NCBI GenBank assembly: GCA_030762895.1
Contig: CM061069.1
Span: forward strand, 87,429,548-87,493,547
Origin: Sophora flavescens
Taxonomy: Eukaryota; Streptophyta; Magnoliopsida; Fabales; Fabaceae
DNA: 64,000 nucleotides
Direction of reading: 5' to 3'
The notes beneath the pieces were generated by a model. That model made no database searches. It saw only the letters and a list, made by a program, of their open reading frames with translations, and was not told the origin of the DNA. Below are positions 46,680 to 58,130 of the stretch, in pieces; position 1 is the stretch's first letter; each line of letters starts with the position of its first letter. The position numbers were made by a program, and so were the translations under genes.

Positions 46680-48748
46680 ATTGTCCTCATAATTGCCCTC
46701 ATGATTGCCTTCTTTCATTTCCGTATCCATTCCCCTCTCTCCAATAACTTTATCCTTAATTTTAGGACAGAGAATATTTGTGTTGCTAAATATGTCAACA
46801 ACTAAAACCAAAATTTTCTCGTTGATTTTTACGTCATTTATGTTGGGATGACCAATATTATGGTTTTTTGCGTAAAAAAAACATATTATGGTTTAGGAGT
46901 CATTATTCATGGTGTTTTAAGCCCAGGTCCCAAACTTTGTGCCTGCTCTATGCAGGACTTCGTAACATGGGGCACGCCGCGAGTGTTAACTAGAGCAACA
47001 TGTTATAATAAATTGAAAAGATTCTTTTCAAGATTAGTATTATAATATAAAATAATTGTTTGGTATAAAGGTTTTGGCAATGCAAATTTTACTATAATTT
47101 GAGGTTGTATCCACTACTCTCCTGACAGAATCCTCTATCATCGAGATGTTCTTTGTTTCTCGGAGAACAATTCCTGTGATCTATTTCTAGTATGACCATA
47201 ACTGCAAGTAATGATAAACCCATTGTAACTTGTATTCAAAATTTCCTTTACCAATCATATTTAACTATATTTGGTTCTTCTTTTGTTCTGTTTTTCAAAA
47301 TTTTCTCTCCGACCTCCATAATTATTCATAAAGGCTTACTTACTCTCTCTTCAAAGGTTGTTGGTTCTGAATTCTGATATGATAATCATTGTAGGTGATC
47401 TTTACTCCCTAGCATAATAATAATTGCAAGTTTTAGCCTTAGATATCCTAGTCCCATTAAAAGTATATCGAAAACTATAAAATACTTTTTTTTGTTTATG
47501 TGGATATATAGAGCTTTTGAGTCACTGTCTAAAGAAATAAAATAAAAATTTTGTTAAAGTCTTCACCAAAAAATAAATAAAAAATAGTTAAAGTCATTTT
47601 CTTTCAACTAATTTTGTTTTTGAGTCTCTCACTTTGGGTTCATATCCCCTATCTCTTCTCTTCATTTAAACCGTACTCTCTCTCATCTTTTTTTTATATA
47701 AACAAAAGTTTGGGTGAGTTGGGTCCCGGGGCTCATCAGGGTCAAGGCAGATCTCAAGGCTCAAAGAACGCTTAAAGAGATAATTACCTACCAACGAGAT
47801 CCTTACAGTAAGATTCGAACTCACGACCTCTCTCATCGTTGATTTAATATCCTTCTTTCTTTGAAACTAATTCTCCGAGGATGATGGTAACTGGAGGTCA
47901 TCCCAACAAGAACACACGTATCTACTCCTTTTGCAACTTTCTATTTGCACTTTTCCTCCATCTACCATGCACATAGCTATCTATCTCATTTTAACTTTTT
48001 TCTATCTCATTTTCTTTCAACTAATTTTGTTTTTGAGTCTCTCACTTTGGGTTCATATCCCTTATTTGTTCTCTCCATTTAAACCGTACTCTCTCTCATA
48101 TTTTTTTTATATAAACAAAAGTTTGGGTGAGTTGGGTCCCGAGACTCACCAGGGTCAAGGCAGATCTCAAGGCTCAAAGAATGCTTACAGAAATAATTAC
48201 CTACCAACGAGATCCTGGCAGTAAGATTCGAACTCACGACCTCTCTCATCTTTGATTTACTATCCTTCTTTATTTGAAACTAATTCTCCGAGGATGATGG
48301 TAACTGGAGGCCATCCCAACAAGAACGCACGTATCTACTCCTTTTGCAACTTTCTATTTGCACTTTTCCTCCATCTACCATGCACATAGCTATCTATCTC
48401 ATTTTATCCTTTTCTGTCTCTCACAATGCTCTAATTTTTTTTTATTTATAAACCACCGAAATTAGGAATTTTGGCTCCTTAGTGATATCCCACGGGTTTC
48501 GGCCCTTTAGACTAGTTATGAGACTAATCCTTGATCGGCTACTTAGAGTGGGGAATTAACCCTTGATTTTCACAATCCTCCCAACTAAAGTATCGGCCAC
48601 TAGGAATCTAGGATTCAAACTTACGTTCTTCTCATTATGGGATTGAGATGCTTACCAGTCGATCAAGCTTGTTGTCATGTTACTTTATTTTTCATTGTTG
48701 AGAAAGAATCTAAATTAACCATGTTAACTACTGGCTAATAATCTCATG
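46680..48748. repeat. Array unit 2
   Basis: Carries SINE A twice, with box-B-like GATTCGAACTCACGACC near 47814 and 48222, and SINE B near 48435-48680. The segment just after the LINE part is shortened: it lacks the GCAACCGCAATTT MITE end and goes from TTTACGTCATTTATG straight to ACCAATATTATGG (about 46830-46860). Confidence 0.85.
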
Positions 48749-49312
48749 ATTGTCCTCATAATTGCCCTCATGATTGCATTCTTTCATTTCCGTATCCATT
48801 CCTCTCTCTCCAATAACTTTATCCTTAATTTTAGGAAAGAGAATATTTGGGTATCTAAATATGTCAACAACTGAAACCAAAATTTTCTTTTTTATTTTTA
48901 CGTCATTTACTGCCCCAGTAATCACCTCCTTAGGATCCGCAACCGCAATTTAAAACCTTGTTTTTAAGTGATCAACATATCATGGTTTTTTGCCTAAAAA
49001 AACATATTATGGTGTGGGAGTCATTATTCATGGTGTTTTAAGCCCAAGTCCCAAACTATGTGCCTGCTCTATGCAGGACTTCGTAACATGGGGCACACCG
49101 CGAGTGTTAACTAGAGCAACATGTTATAATAAATTGAGATGATTCTTTTCAAGATTAGTATTATAATATAAAATAATTGTTTGGTATAAAGGTTTTGGCA
49201 ATGCAAATTTTACTATAATTTGAGGTTGTATCCACTACTTTCCTGACAGAATCCTCTCTCATCAAGATGATCTTTGTTTCTTGAAGAACAATTCCAGTGA
49301 TCTATTTCTAGT

Positions 49313-49555
49313 ATGACCATAATTGCAAGTAATGATAAACCCATTATAACTTGTAATCAAAATTTTCTTTACCAATCATATTTAACTATATTTGGTTCTT
49401 CTTTTGTTATGTTTTTCAAAATTTTCTCCCCGGCCTCAATTATTATTCATAATGGCTTACTTACTCTCTCTTCAAAGGTTGTTGGTCTCTCCAGAAAGCA
49501 AGCGGGGAAGATCCTATTAAACATTCTTCGTACGACTTCAAGAGGTATGTATTGA
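49313..49555 (+). pseudogene. Unidentified 80-aa frame repeated in every array unit
   Basis: Reads IIASNDKPIITCNQNFLYQS, then a Phe/Ile-rich middle, LTLSSKVVGLSRKQAGKILL and ends just before AAGAG/GTATGT, a good splice-donor context. Copies: 45466-45666, 47192-47377, about 51510-51735 and 53699-53941. It may be a decayed exon of a host gene. A weak look-alike is the part of the RNA polymerase III largest subunit that reads x-P-x-x-x-x-Q-x-FL-x-x-S-F/YL followed by GKQ; I would not rely on this. No expression evidence. Confidence 0.3.
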
Positions 49556-50299
49556 TCTGAATTCTGATATGATAATCATTGTAGGTGATCTTTAGTCCCT
49601 AGCATAATAATAATTGCAATTTTTAGCCTGAGATATCCTAGTCCCATTAAAAGTATATCAAAAACGATAAAATTCTTTTTTTTTTGTTTATGTGGATAAA
49701 TAGAGCGTTTGAGTCTCTATCTACAGAAATAAAATAAAAAATTTGTTAAAGTCATCACAAAAAAATAAATAAAAAATAGTTAAAGTCATTTTCTTTCAAC
49801 TAATTTTGTTTTTCTGGGTCTCTCACTTTGGGTTCATACCCCTTATCTCTTCTCTCCATTTAAACCGTACTCTCTCTCATCTTTTTTTTATATAAACAAA
49901 AGTTTGGGTGAGTTGGATCCCGGGGCTCACCAGGGTCAAGGCAGATCTCAAGGCTCAAAGAACGCTTACAGAGATAATTACCTACCAACGAGACCTTGAC
50001 AGTAAGATTCGAACTCACGACCTCTCTCATCTTTGATTTACTATCCTTCTTTCTTTGAAACTAATTATCTGAGGATGATGGTAACTGGAGGCCATCCCAA
50101 CAAGAACCCACGTATCTAATCCTTTTGCAACTTTCTATTTGCACTTTTCCTTCATCTACCATGTACATAGCTATCTATCTCATTTTATCTTTTTGTATCT
50201 CATTTTCTTTCAACTAATTTTGTTTTTGAGTCTCTCACTTTGGGTTCATATCCCCTATCTCTTCTGTCCATTTAAACCGTACTCTCTCTCATCTTTTTT

Positions 50300-50470
50300 T
50301 TTTATATAAACAAAAGTTTGGGTGAGTTGGGTCCCGGGGCTCAACAGAGTCAAGGCAGATCTCAAGGCTCAAAGAACGCTTACAGAGATAATTACCTACC
50401 AACGAGATCCTGACAGTAAGATTCGAACTCACGACCTCTCTCATCTTTGATTTACTATCCTTCTTTCTTT
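50300..50470 (-). mobile_element. SINE A copy, representative
   Basis: On the minus strand GGTCGTGAGTTCGAATCTTA resembles a tRNA box B. The body carries CCCTGGTGAGCCCCGGGACC-like sequence and the A-rich tail shows as TTTTTTTTTTATATAAAC on plus. Box A is decayed. Related to the SINE at 17048. Other copies: about 46030, 47690, 48098, 49890, 52075, 52490 and 54270. Confidence 0.5.
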
Positions 50471-50944
50471 GAAACTAATTCTCCGAGGATGATGGTAACT
50501 GAAGGCCGTCCCAACAAGAACGCACGTATCTACTCCTTTTGCAACTTTCTATTTGCACTTTTCCTCCATCTACCATGCACATAGCTATCTATCTCATTTT
50601 ATCCCTTTCTGTCTCTCACAATGCTCTAATTTTTTTATTTATTTATAAACCACCGAAATTAGGAATTTTGGCTCCTTAGCGATATCCCACGGGTTTCGGC
50701 CCTTTAGACTAGTTATGAGACTAATCCTTGATCGCTACTTAGAGTGGGGAATTAACCCTTGATTTTCACAAACCTCCCAACTAGAGTATCGGCCACTAGG
50801 AATCTAGGATTCAAACTTATATTCTTCTCCTTATGGGGTTGAGATGCTTACCAGTCGATCAAGCTTGTTGTCATGTTGCTTTATTTTTCATTGTTGATAA
50901 AGAATCTAAATTAACCATGTTAACTACTGGCTAATAATCGTGTG

Positions 50945-53134
50945 ATTGTCCTCATAATTGCCCTCATGATTGCCTTCTTTCATTTCCGTATCCATTCCTC
51001 TCTCTGTCCAATAACTTTATCCTTAATTTTTGGAAAGAGGATATTTGGGTTTCTAAATATGTCAACAAGTGAAACCAAAATTTTCTCCTTTATTTTTACG
51101 TCATTTACTGCCCCAGTAATCACCTCCTTAGGATCCGCAACCGCAATTTAAAACGTTGTTTTTAAGTGATCAACATATTATGGTTTTTCGCCTAAAAAAA
51201 CATATTATGGTTTGGGAGTCATTATTCATGGTGTTTTAAGACCAAGTCCCAAACTATGTGCCTGCTCTATGCAGGACTTCGTAACATGGGGCACGCCGTG
51301 AGTGTTAACTAGAGCAACATGTTATAATAAATTGAAAAGATTCTTTTCAAGATTAGTATAATAATATAAAATAATTGTTTGGTATAAAGGTTTTGGCAAT
51401 GAAAATTTTACTATAATTTGAGGTTGTATCCACTACTCTCCTCACAGAATCCTCTCTCATCGAGATGTTCTTTGTTTCTCGGAGAACAATTCCTGTGATC
51501 TATTTCTAGTATGACCATAACTGCAAGTAATGATAAACCCATTATAACTTGTATTCAAAATTTCCTTTACCAATCATATTTAACTATATTTGGTTCTTCT
51601 TTTGTTCTGTTTTTCAAAATTTTCTCCCCGGCCTCAATAATTATTTATAAAGGCTTACTCTCTCTTCAAAGGTTGTGGTCTCTCTAGAAAGCAAGCGGGG
51701 AAGATCCTATTAGACATTCTTCGTACGACTTCAAGAGGTATGTATTGATCTGAATTCTGATATGATAATCATTGTAGGTGATCTTTAGTCCCTAGCATAA
51801 TAATTTCAATTTTTAGCCTTAGATATCCTAGTCCCATTAAAAGTATATCGAAAACTGTAAAATAGTTTTTTTTTTGTTTATGTGGATAAATAGAGCTTTT
51901 GTGTCTCTGTATAAAGAAATAAAATAAAAAATTTGTTAAAGTCTTCACCAAAAAATAAATAAAAAATAGTTAAAGTCATTTTCTTTCAACTAATTTTGTT
52001 TTTCTGAGTCTCTCACTTTGGGTTCATATCCCCTATCTCTTCTCTCCATTTAAACCGTACTCTCTCTCATCTATTTTTTTATATATATACAAAAGTTTGG
52101 GTGAGTTGGGTCCCAGGGCTCACCAGGGTCAAGGCAGATCTCAAGGCTCAAAGAACGCTTACAGAGATAATTACCTACCAACGAGATCCTGACAGTAAGA
52201 TTCGAACTCACGACCTCTCTCATCATTGATTTACTATCCTTCTTTCTTTGAAACTAATTCTCCGAGGATGATGGTAATTGGAGGCCATCCCAACAAGAAC
52301 GCACGTATCTACTCATTTTGTAACTTTCTATTTGCACTTCTCCTCCATCTACCATGCACATAGCCATATATCTCATTTTATCCTTTTCTATCTCATTTTC
52401 TTTCAACTAATTTTGTTTTTCCGAGACTCTCTCTTTGGGTTCATATCCCTATCTCTTCTCTCCATTTAAACCGTACTCTCTCTCATCTTTTTTTTTATAT
52501 AAAGGAAAGTTTGGGTGAGTTGGGTCCCGAGGCTCACCAGGGTCAAGGCAGATCTCAAGGCTCAAAGAACGCTTACAGAGATAATTACCTACCAACGAGA
52601 TCCTGACAGTAAGATTCGAACTCACGACCTCTCTCATCTTTGATTTACTATCCTTCTTTCTTTGAAACTAATTCTCCGAGGATGATGGTAACTGGAGGCC
52701 ATCTCAACAAGAACGCACGTATCTACTCCTTTTGCAACTTTCTATTTGCACTTTTCCTCCATCTACCATGCACATAGCTATCTATCTCATTTTATCCTTT
52801 TCTATCTCTCACAATGCTCTACTTTTTTTTTTTATAAACCACCGAAATTAGGAATTTTGGCACCTTAGTGATATCCCACGGGTTTCGGCCCTTTAGACTA
52901 GTTATGAGACTAATCCTTGATCGGCTACTTAGAGCGGGGAATTAACCCTTGATTTTCACAAACCTCCCAACTAGAGTATCGACCACTAGGAATCTAGGAT
53001 TCAAACTTACGTTCTTCTCCTTATGGGGTTGAGATGCTTACCAGTCGATCAAGCTTGTTGTCATGTTGCTTTATTTTTCATTGTTGAGAAAGAATCTAAA
53101 TTAACCATGTTAACTACTGGCTAATAATCTTATG
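50945..53134. repeat. Array unit 4
   Basis: Full inner unit. The reading frame near 51510-51735 is interrupted by a deletion of CTTA-type sequence at about 51655. SINE A twice (box B near 52200 and 52615), SINE B near 52825-53070. Confidence 0.85.
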
Positions 53135-54902
53135 ATTGTCCTCATAATTTCCCTCATGGTTGCCTTCTTTCATTTCCGTATCCATTCCTCTCTCTCCAAT
53201 AACTTTATCCTTAATTTTAGGAAAGAGAATATTTGGGTTTCTAAATATGTCAACAACTGAAACCAAAATTTTCTCCTTGATTTTTACGTTATTTACTGCC
53301 CCAGTAATCACCTCCTTAGGATCCGCAACCGCAATTTAAAACCTTGTTTTTAAGTGATCAACATATTATGGTTTTTTGACTAAAAAAACATATTATGGTT
53401 TAGGAGTGATTATTCATGGTGTTTTAAGCCCAAGTCCCAAACTATGTGCCTGCTCTATGCAGGACTTCGTAACAAGGGGCACGCCGCGAGTGTTAACTAG
53501 AGCAACATGTTATAATAAATTGAAAAGATTCTTTTCAAGATTAGTATTATAATATAATATAATTGTTTGGTATAAAGGTTTTGCCAATGCAAATTTTACT
53601 ATAATTTAAGGTTGTATCCGCTACTCTCCTAACAGAATCCTCTCTCGTCGAGATGTTCTTTGTTTCTCGACGAACAATTCCAGTGATCTATTTCTAGTAT
53701 GACCATAATTGCAAGTAATGATAAACCCATTATAACTTGTAATCAAAATTTTCTTTACCAATCATATTTAACTATATTTGGTTCTTCTTTTGTTATGTTT
53801 TTCAAAATTTTCTCCCCGGCCTTAATTATTATTCATAATGGCTTACTTACTCTCTCTTCAAAGGTTGTTGGTCTCTCCAGAAAGCAAGCGGGGAAGATCC
53901 TATTATACATTCTTCATACGACTTCAAGAGGTATGTATTGATCTGAATTCTGATATGATAATCATTGTAGGTGATCTTTAGTCCCTAGCATAATAATAAT
54001 TTCAATTTTTAGCCTTAGATATCCTAGTCCCATTAAAAGTATATCGAAAACGATAAAATAGTTTTTTTTTTGTTTATGTGGATAAATAGAGTTTTTGAGT
54101 CTCTGTCTAAAGAAATAAAATAAAAAATTTGTTAAAGTCTTCACCAAAAAATAAATAAATAATAGTTAAAGTCATTTTCTTTCAACTAATTTTGTTTTTC
54201 TGAGTCTCTCACTTTGGGTTCATATCCCCTATCTCTTCTCTCTATTTAAACCGTGCTCTCTCTCATCATTTTTTTTATATAAATAAAAGTTTGGGTGATT
54301 TGGGTCCCGGGGCTCACCCGAGTCAAGACAGATCTCAAGGCTCAAAGAACGCTTACAGAGATAATTACCTACCAACGAGATCCTGACAGCAAGATTCGAA
54401 CTCACGACCTCTCTCATCTTTGATTTACTATCCTTCTTTCTTTGAAACTAATTCTCCGAGGATGATGGTAACTGGAGGCCATCCCAACAAGAACGCGCGT
54501 ATCTACTCCTTTTGTAACTTTCTATCTGCACTTTTCCTCCATCTACCATGCACATAGCTATCTATCTCATTTTATCCTTTTCTGTCTCTCACAATGCTCT
54601 AGTTTTTTTTTATAAACCCCCGAAATTAGGAATTTTGGCTCCTTGGTGATATCCCATGGGTTTCGGCCCTTTAGACTAGTTATGAGACTAATCCTTGATC
54701 GGCTACTTAGAGTGGGGAATTAACCCTTGATTTTCACAAACCTCCCAACTAGAGTATCGATCACTAGAAATCTAGGATTCAAACTTACGTTCTTCTCCTT
54801 ACGGGGTTGAGATGCTTACCAGTCGATCAAGCTTGTTGTCATGTTGCTTTATTTTTCATTGTTGAGAAAGAATCTAAATTAACCATGTTAACAACTGGCT
54901 AT
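53135..54902. repeat. Array unit 5 (right end of the array)
   Basis: One SINE A (box B near 54391) and one SINE B (about 54605-54845). It has an 80-aa frame at 53699-53941. It ends CTGGCTATTAAT and passes into non-repeated TTATTCCGTGTACG. Confidence 0.85.
54605..54845 (-). mobile_element. SINE B copy, representative
   Basis: The minus strand starts with a tRNA-like head: TTGATCGACTGGTAAGC (box A) then GTAAGTTTGAATCCTAG (box B type). A ~170-bp body and an A-rich tail (T-run at 54604-54611 on plus) follow. One copy occurs per array unit: about 46364, 48435, 50635, 52825 and here. Confidence 0.6.
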
Positions 54903-55235
54903 TAATTTATTCCGTGTACGTGTTAGCCACTAATTTTTAGTTGTTTCCTTGATGAGCCTATGCAACGATGAAACTAATTTTATGTGTATGGTGCGCTTCC
55001 AATCTATATATTTTTGTTTACTTAGCAAAAAAATATTAAGATTGTCACTCATAGAATAGTATTACGTGAAAGCCATTTTCTTAATTCCCTAGCTTTACAA
55101 TGATAAGAAAGGATATATGACCTTTTGCTCGTATAAAGTTTCAACATGATATTCACTTTATTAATTCATTTCCCCTTAACCAAATTAACTTGTATACATG
55201 TTTTCTTTACAAAAGGTTTCAATTGGAAAATAGTC
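54903..55235. other. Unique DNA between the array and the exonuclease pseudogene
   Basis: AT-rich, no repeat or gene recognised; presumably the old promoter and leader of the exonuclease-like gene. Confidence 0.4.
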
Positions 55236-55890
55236 ATGGCTGCAAGTGACACCAACGTTAACCCCATCGTGACCTTGAACTCCTCCACCTCAAGATACTC
55301 AGTGCTTTGTGATGAATTAGTCATAGAAACAACAGTTACCCACAAAGCCAAAATAGTAGAAGAATGGGTTGAACTAGTTACATCAACATATGGTGGAAAC
55401 CAAGTTGTTGGGTTAGATACTGAATGGATGATGAGTGACAAAAACAAGAAGATGAAAGTTGCAATTCTACAACTATGTGTTGAGGACAAGTGTTTGATCT
55501 TTCAACTCTGCTATATGGATGAGATTCCTCAGTCTCTAAGGACCTTTATGAAGGACTCTAACTTCAATTTTGTTGGGGTATGTGTTCAACTTGATATTAA
55601 TAAGCTTAAGAATGAGTATGGATTAGAGTGCACAAAGGGCATAAATGTATCTACCTTGGCACTGAAACTATGGCCTGGTCGTTTCTCTTCTAGAGGGCTA
55701 AAGTTTTTGGCAAAAGAGTTGGTGGGTCTTAATATGAAGAAATCAAAGGATGTGTGTACTAGTGAATGGAGATCAAAGGAGTTGACTGAAGCAAGTTGAA
55801 TATGCATGTATTTATGCATATGCCTCTTATAAGATTGGTCACAAGCTTCTTATTGAGAACAATGGGGTTATTCCTAACCCATCCCAATGA
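55236..55890 (+). pseudogene. Werner-type 3'-5' exonuclease (WEX-like), frameshifted
   Basis: From MAASDTNVNP the frame runs 187 residues to a stop at 55797. DnaQ-like motif Exo I is VVGLDTEW (D61, E63), and Exo II has FVGVCVQLD with D120. A frameshift at about 55790 (GAAGCAAGTTGAATATGC) moves the C-terminus into another frame, which continues VEYACIYAYASYKIGHKLL to a stop at 55888. In the family Exo III reads Y-A-x-x-D-A-Y; here the catalytic Asp is Tyr. So both a frame break and loss of a metal ligand are seen. Relatives are single-domain exonucleases related to the WRN exonuclease domain, of the kind active in DNA metabolism and post-transcriptional silencing. An alternative 5' extension from 55146 is unlikely. 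There is no intron. Confidence 0.8.
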
Positions 55891-56404
55891 TTTATCTTTC
55901 TATGCCTTGTTTGCCCCTAAAGCCTTTTTGGTTTTATGTTGAATTTAATAACTTTCAAGCTAGATATAGCCAATTTAATTGTTTAATCTTTATGGATATA
56001 TGGACAAATATTGACACATCACTTTTATTTTTATTTTTCTGCTATTTCCTTTTGGTGCTAACCAGCACACTGGATTTTGCAGTTTTAGCTTAGTGGTTAT
56101 TTCGTTGTTTGGCATTGATGTGTAGTTTTATATTTTTTTTTAGACAAATTTTATTTTTCCAGAGATCCTCAGTATCCGAAAATGACATTGGACTTCGACT
56201 AATTCAAATTGAGCCTAAAAAACCCTTTTAATTAAGGGGATAAAGCTCTCTCATATCATACACAAGACTCGAACATAAGATCTTATTTAAGGGAATCAAA
56301 CTTCTTGTCACTTAGACTAACAAACGTTGATAGAATAAAATTATGTTTCAGTCGGTGATTTTCAATTTGGTACATAATAATTAATATCTCAATTAAACCT
56401 TAAA
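55891..56404. other. Intergenic DNA
   Basis: Contains a decayed SINE-like stretch near 56160-56330 (minus-strand GTTCGAGTCTTG, box B type). No gene recognised. Confidence 0.4.
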
Positions 56405-57012
56405 AAAATCACTTGAATAGAAGACTGGAAGAGGAGTACAAAGTGACTTGGAGACAATATGAAACTGTTTTAGCTCAAGAAGAGATAATGTGGTTTCAAA
56501 AGTTAAGGACTCGCTGGCTGCAATATGGTGATCGAAACACTAGATATTTTCATGGGGTAACTGTTGACGTAGAAAAAACAGTATGATATGTTGAAAGATG
56601 ATTACGTGACCTGGATCAAAGAAACAAGATAGTTGGAACAGTTGGTTACAAGTTATTACAGAAATTTGTTTTGGGGTGATGAGCAATTTTCTCCTCTTGG
56701 CTTATCGGGTGCTTTTCCAACCATTAATGAGGGAGAGTTACTTGATTCGGGGAGAAGGGTTTCTAGAGCAGAAATCGTCCAAATAGTGAAGCAAATGAGG
56801 AGTTTTAAAGCTCTGGGTCCTCATGGTTTCCAAGCTATTTTTTATCAGAACCAATGGCAAGTAATTAGCAATGACTTCTGTGATTTGGTTATCAAGATTT
56901 TCGAAAATCCCACTCAAGTGAAGGCTATAAATGAGACGCTTATTAATTTGATTCCTAAGAAGGATGTGGTGGTTTGTATGAAAGATTTCCGCCCCATAAG
57001 TCTATGCAATGT
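56405..57012 (+). pseudogene. LINE fragment: linker and start of reverse transcriptase
   Basis: Reads LAQEEIMWFQKLRTRWLQYG and DRNTRYFH in the first frame. After a frame change it reads LVTSYYRNLFWGDEQ, MRSFKALGPHGFQAIFYQN, NETLINLIPKKD and MKDFRPISLCNV, the first conserved blocks of a plant L1-type RT. It stops abruptly at the next element at 57013. The endonuclease is absent and the rest of the RT is missing. Confidence 0.85.
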
Positions 57013-57013
57013 A

Positions 57014-58026
57014 AGGGTGGCAAATGGATGGATCGGATTAATTTTTATTCGGATCTTAACGGATGGATTAAAAACAATCCATTAATCCATTATAATCCAT
57101 TAAAAATTCATTAAAAAAATCCCATCCATTAATGATCCATTAAATAAAATCTATCCGATCCATTCATTAACAACTTTTTTATGGATGGATATCCAATCAA
57201 TCCACTAAAGTTTATTTTAAGAAATTAAATATTTTTATATCTCTTTTATCCATCCATAAAATATTTTTAAAAATAAAATAATTTGTAAAAAAATTTAAAA
57301 CATTATCTCTATCTCACCCTCCCTCTCATCTTTCTTCCTCTCTCTACCCTTTCTCTCTCTTCCTTTTTTTCCTACTCTCTCTCCATTCTATCTCACGACC
57401 ATTTGTATCACGACCATTTTTATATTATTATATGGGAGTTATTGATTATGTGCATCTACCGAGGTTATTTTACCTCAACGTTTCATGACATTGTTTTACG
57501 AAACTTGTTACGACTTTCTGTGCTTTTAATTAGTTAATACTTTTTTTTTGAAGTTTTTCAGCAAAAAAAAAAGGCAACGAAAAAATAAAACTACGTGATA
57601 ACGTGGACTACTACTGGTGCTTGAGAACAATTAATTAGTTAATACTTAATATAATAAAAAAAGAAAAAAAAAAGCAGATTATAAATAAAATAAAAAATAG
57701 TGAAGAAAAAATAATAGGGAACGGAAGAGAAAATTGGATGGAGTGTTTTTTTTTTTGGTTACAAATGGAGGTTTTTTATTTGGTGAAAAATAATATGAAA
57801 AAAATAAATTGGTTTTGGAATGGATAAAAGTTGAACCATTATATTTATGATTATTGGTCCAATGGATTTTTAAAAATATTGGATGGATCATAAACCATCC
57901 ACTAAGAAAATAATCCAATCCATCCAATCCATTTATATTATTTTTTTTATAAATGGATGGATTGGATAGATTTTCTCATGGATGGACTGGATGGATGGTG
58001 GATAAATGGATCATTTTGCCACCCCT
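57014..58026. mobile_element. hAT-like non-autonomous element with GGGTGGCAAA ends
   Basis: Starts GGGTGGCAAATGGATGGAT and ends GGATCATTTTGCCACCCC; the terminal 10 bases are an inverted repeat. Subterminal regions are full of ATGGATGGAT / ATCCATTAAT copies on both sides (57020-57250 and 57840-58015), typical of transposase-binding repeats. About 1 kb, with no transposase. Flanking 8-mers do not match well (about 5 of 8), so the target duplication is not confirmed. Confidence 0.65.
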
Positions 58027-58130
58027 GCGATCGACTATGGTATATAATATAAAGCTAGCATAAGAATAACATAAAAACATAAATGTTACATTGAAAATGT
58101 TTTAAAAGTTAGCATGAGTGATAACTTAAG

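Larger units (their letters stand above)
48749..50944. repeat. Array unit 3
   Basis: Full inner unit with the MITE end near 48947-48960, an 80-aa frame at 49313-49555, SINE A twice (box B near 50008 and 50420) and SINE B near 50635-50880. Confidence 0.85.
44944..54902. repeat. Tandem array of five ~1.7-2.2-kb units built from a LINE end and its flank
   Basis: Units counted from the string ATTGTCCTCATAATTGCCC: 44949-46679 (1731), 46680-48748 (2069), 48749-50944 (2196), 50945-53134 (2190) and 53135-54902 (1768). Each has the LINE 5' end (~193 bp), the MITE end CAATTTAAAACCTTG, a reading frame of 60-80 aa, SINE A and SINE B. The inner three units have two SINE A copies ~410 bp apart; the outer two have one. 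Units join at CTGGCTATTAAT followed by CTCATGATTGTCC. After the last unit CTGGCTATTAAT continues into unique DNA. Units are highly similar by eye. Confidence 0.93.
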
